Assembly: GCA_030642865.1 (NCBI GenBank)
Contig: DAOWMW010000068.1
Span: 1 to 7,090, forward strand
DNA: 7,090 nucleotides
Direction: 5' to 3'
DNA from: Desulfobacteraceae bacterium
GTDB lineage: Bacteria; Desulfobacterota; Desulfobacteria; Desulfobacterales; BuS5
The notes under the pieces are model-generated. The model saw only the letters and a list, made by a program, of their open reading frames with translations. It did not search any database and had not been told where the DNA came from. The position numbers were made by a program, and so were the translations under genes. Positions 5,392 to 7,090 of the stretch are shown one piece after another (within the stretch, counting starts at the first letter, position 1; every line of letters begins with the position of its first letter).

Positions 5392-6147
5392 TTATGAATC
5401 ACGGGTAATTTTTATTTCATCCCTAAGCTGAGAGTTAAAGGAGATCTCCCTGGATTCCAGGGCTTTTTTCAGGCCGGAATCAACACCGGCAAATCCCATA
5501 AATGCCATGGAAAGAATCCCCGCAACAATAAGTGTAATGGCCGCACCTTCAAGGGATGCTGGAATGTCGCAAAAATCGAGTTCTTCCCTGATGCCGGACA
5601 TGATAACGATTGCCAGGGTAAATCCTGCTCCTCCACAAAAAGCCAGTGTTAGAGATTTTCCCAGGCCCCAGGCATCAGCCGGATTTTCCACACCTGCTAC
5701 ATTGCTCATTATGGTCAGGCACGCAAACAAAATAGCACAATTAGTTGTGATCAGAGGTAGAAAGACGCCAAAAGATTTGTAAAGGAAAGGGAAAAATTTT
5801 CGTACATACATTTCCACAAATTGAACAGAAGATGCAATGGCAAAGATGTAGACAATATAGCAGAGTATGGTCAAGTCAATGGCGGCGGCCTCAGCCTCGG
5901 TTAGAAAAAAACCTGCAGCAAATGAAGAAAGGGGGGCGCCGGGAATGAGTATCAAGGCGGTAATTGTCCAGCTCAAAAAGGCTGCGATGGTAATTACAAA
6001 AGTAACAGCGCAACCCATTCCAACTGCCATATCAATTTTTCGGGAAACTCCTATGAATGGGCAGATTCCAACAAAATAGTAAAAGACAAAATTGTTGATG
6101 AGCGCAGCACTTATTGCAATGAGAAATATATCCAGGAAATAATTCAT
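5392..6147 (-). CDS. rnfA: Rnf electron transport complex subunit RnfA
   Basis: An integral membrane subunit of the Rnf complex, homologous to NqrE and RnfE, which together bind an intramembrane 2Fe-2S cluster. The family signatures are present: N-N-F-V...G-I-C-P-F-I-G-V-S with Cys29, and L-P-L-I-T-T-N-C-A with Cys137. These are the cluster-ligand positions known for the family. About six hydrophobic helices are visible. At 251 residues it is clearly longer than the usual ~190-200. The extra length lies in a loop around 70-91 (Ala- and Glu-rich, T-E-A-E-A-A-A-I-D) after the second helix, in part of the loop after Cys137, and in a polar tail after F-M-G-F-A-G. The start at 6147 lies six bases after the rnfE stop, with AAAGGG (complement of 6157-6162) as ribosome binding site inside the end of rnfE. 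The gene order matches rnfCDGEAB operons. Confidence 0.95.
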   Translation of the reverse strand: MNYFLDIFLIAISAALINNFVFYYFVGICPFIGVSRKIDMAVGMGCAVTFVITIAAFLSWTITALILIPGAPLSSFAAGFFLTEAEAAAIDLTILCYIVYIFAIASSVQFVEMYVRKFFPFLYKSFGVFLPLITTNCAILFACLTIMSNVAGVENPADAWGLGKSLTLAFCGGAGFTLAIVIMSGIREELDFCDIPASLEGAAITLIVAGILSMAFMGFAGVDSGLKKALESREISFNSQLRDEIKITRDS

Positions 6148-6153
6148 TTTTGT

Positions 6154-6777
6154 TTACCCTTTATCTGAAGCCTTTTTTCTGTTCGATTCCATTAGATTGA
6201 CAGCGCCAAGTAAAAGCCCCAGAGTAAAAAAAGCTCCAGGTGGAAGTACCATTATCACCCAGTCCGGCCAGGATAATGGCAAAACACGGAGGCCAAAAAA
6301 CATACCTGTGCCCAAAATTTCACGAACAGCAGCGATACTTGCCAGTGCCAGTCCAAAGCCAAGGGATTGCCCAATGGCATCTGCTCCGGCTGTTACAACC
6401 GATTGCCTGGAGGCGCATACCTCACACCTGGCGATGATAATACAGTTTACAATAATAAGGGGTATGTAAGGCCCGAGACTCTTGCTCATTGTGTACATAT
6501 AGGCTGCAATAAAACGATCCACAATGGTCACAAAGGTTGCTATGGTCAACGTAAAAATCACAATGCGCAAGTGGGGTTTCAGCAGGTTTCGTATCAGACT
6601 GGTGAGGATATTCGCACCCAAAAGTACAAAAGCCACAGCCCCCGCCATTGTCATGGCCGCTTTCATGTTATTTGTTACGGCAAGGGTGGGACAGAGTCCC
6701 AAAAGCTGACGATATACAGGGTTTTCAGGAATAATGCCCTGGATGAATCTTTCTAACGGTGTGGGGTCTTTTACCAT
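6154..6777 (-). CDS. rnfE: Rnf electron transport complex subunit RnfE
   Basis: A membrane subunit of ferredoxin:NAD+ oxidoreductase and structural partner of RnfA. The 207 residues are the normal family length, with about six hydrophobic helices. Hallmarks are E-N-P-V-Y...L-G-L-C-P-T-L-A-V-T with Cys29, and P-L-I-I-V-N-C-I with Cys112, the predicted ligands shared with RnfA for the intramembrane 2Fe-2S cluster. A-A-V-R-E-I-L-G-T-G-M-F-F-G near the C-terminus is typical of RnfE and NqrD. A short extra Cys-containing stretch follows Cys112 (A-R-C-E-V-C-A), with two more cysteines than usual. The start at 6777 has AGGA (complement of 6786-6789) upstream. The upstream neighbour, expected to be rnfG, appears to be separated from it by a foldback element. 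Confidence 0.95.
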   Translation of the reverse strand: MVKDPTPLERFIQGIIPENPVYRQLLGLCPTLAVTNNMKAAMTMAGAVAFVLLGANILTSLIRNLLKPHLRIVIFTLTIATFVTIVDRFIAAYMYTMSKSLGPYIPLIIVNCIIIARCEVCASRQSVVTAGADAIGQSLGFGLALASIAAVREILGTGMFFGLRVLPLSWPDWVIMVLPPGAFFTLGLLLGAVNLMESNRKKASDKG

Positions 6778-6808
6778 TTTGTTTTTCCTGGTCCATTACA
6801 GAATTTCG

Positions 6809-7067
6809 TCAGTGGTGTCCGGTTAGGAAATTGCAGGAAACATAATAGACAAAATACGGAAAGTTTAATTGTTTTTTCCGCTATTAAAGAATAAATTTCT
6901 TGAATTTCTAAGTTTGCTTCGCCAAAATTGCGAAACTCGCTCGTGCCTCGCTCAAACAATCGCAATTTTTTGGCTGCGCTGCACTAAGAAATTCTAAGAA
7001 ATTTATTCAATACGCTACAAAAACAATTAAACTTCCCTCTTGCAAAATTCTAACCTGACACTACTGA
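6809..7067. mobile_element. Foldback (MITE-like) element B
   Basis: About 259 bp with imperfect terminal inverted repeats: TCAGTGGTGTCCGGTTAGG from 6809 inward, and the complement of 7067 leftward, TCAGTAGTGTCAGGTTAGA. Nested perfect arms follow: 16 bp at 6861-6876 with 7019-7034, 13 bp at 6889-6901 with 6996-7008, and 6921-6933 with 6960-6974 apart from a two-base gap. At the apex CTCGCTC occurs twice in direct orientation (6936-6942, 6947-6953). There is no coding capacity. The flanks share TTTCGT (6804-6809 and 7070-7075), compatible with a decayed 9-bp target duplication if the element is 6810-7066. The sequence is unrelated to element A. It fills the region upstream of rnfE, where no other gene is visible. 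The termini look like those of a DNA transposon; which IS family supplies the transposase cannot be told from here. Confidence 0.75.
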
Positions 7068-7090
7068 TTTTTCGTGGGGTTTGAATTTAC
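7050..7090 (-). pseudogene. Possible 3' end of rnfG, truncated by element B (partial)
   Basis: On the minus strand a frame entering from the right edge reads K-F-K-P-H-E-K, then runs into element B as S-V-V-S-G and stops at TAG (7052-7050). On the other side of the element, the complement of 6807-6796 reads E-I-L-stop in a position that would continue the same gene. Joining the two sides with one copy of the proposed 9-bp target gives K-F-K-P-H-E-I-L-stop. RnfG is expected immediately before rnfE in this operon order. Only about twelve codons are visible, so identity is inferred from position alone. Confidence 0.3.

Noticed and set aside
6771..6965. 64-codon open frame on the minus strand upstream of rnfE
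   Set aside because: It lies mostly inside foldback element B, overlaps the rnfE start in another frame and resembles no protein. The palindromic DNA explains it.

Overview
The window reads as a chromosomal segment of a strict anaerobe, most likely a sulfate-reducing deltaproteobacterium of the Desulfobacterales. This placement is an inference from three things: an Rnf complex in rnf...E-A-B order whose RnfB carries extra C-terminal iron-sulfur motifs, a remnant c-type cytochrome gene, and moderately AT-rich DNA with abundant palindromic mobile repeats. No marker gene in the window fixes the taxon.

Layout. Bases 1-2577 (+) are a tightly packed biosynthetic block: the 3' part of trpB, trpA (start overlapping the trpB stop by one base) and a purQ-type glutamine amidotransferase gene four bases after trpA. 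Bases 2578-2822 are intergenic, with a REP-like hairpin, a TATAAT box inside a perfect 9-bp inverted repeat, and a nine-codon mini-ORF that overlaps the next start. Bases 2823-3623 (+) encode an unrecognised soluble 266-residue protein. Bases 3629-4280 are a decayed region: two near-identical copies of a ~165-bp foldback (MITE-like) element lie 292 bp apart in the same orientation. The second copy sits just inside the start of a small gene whose tail still carries a heme c motif. A hairpin at 4315-4356 separates this region from the convergent rnf genes.

Bases 4378-6777 (-) are the distal part of an rnf operon, transcribed right to left: rnfE, rnfA, rnfB. Together with RnfC, D and G, expected beyond the right edge, they would form the membrane ferredoxin:NAD+ oxidoreductase that couples electron flow to ion pumping. 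As given, rnfB has a one-base deletion exactly inside its first 4Fe-4S cysteine motif, so it does not read through. Upstream of rnfE, at 6809-7067, lies a second, unrelated foldback element with long nested inverted repeats. It appears to have inserted in the last codons of the preceding gene, probably rnfG.

The most noteworthy content is non-coding: two distinct families of foldback elements, each apparently modifying a redox-related locus (a cytochrome gene and the rnfG-rnfE junction), plus the frameshift in rnfB. I see no evidence for a novel multigene system. The unrecognised 266-residue protein and the foldback families are the parts most likely to be undescribed.
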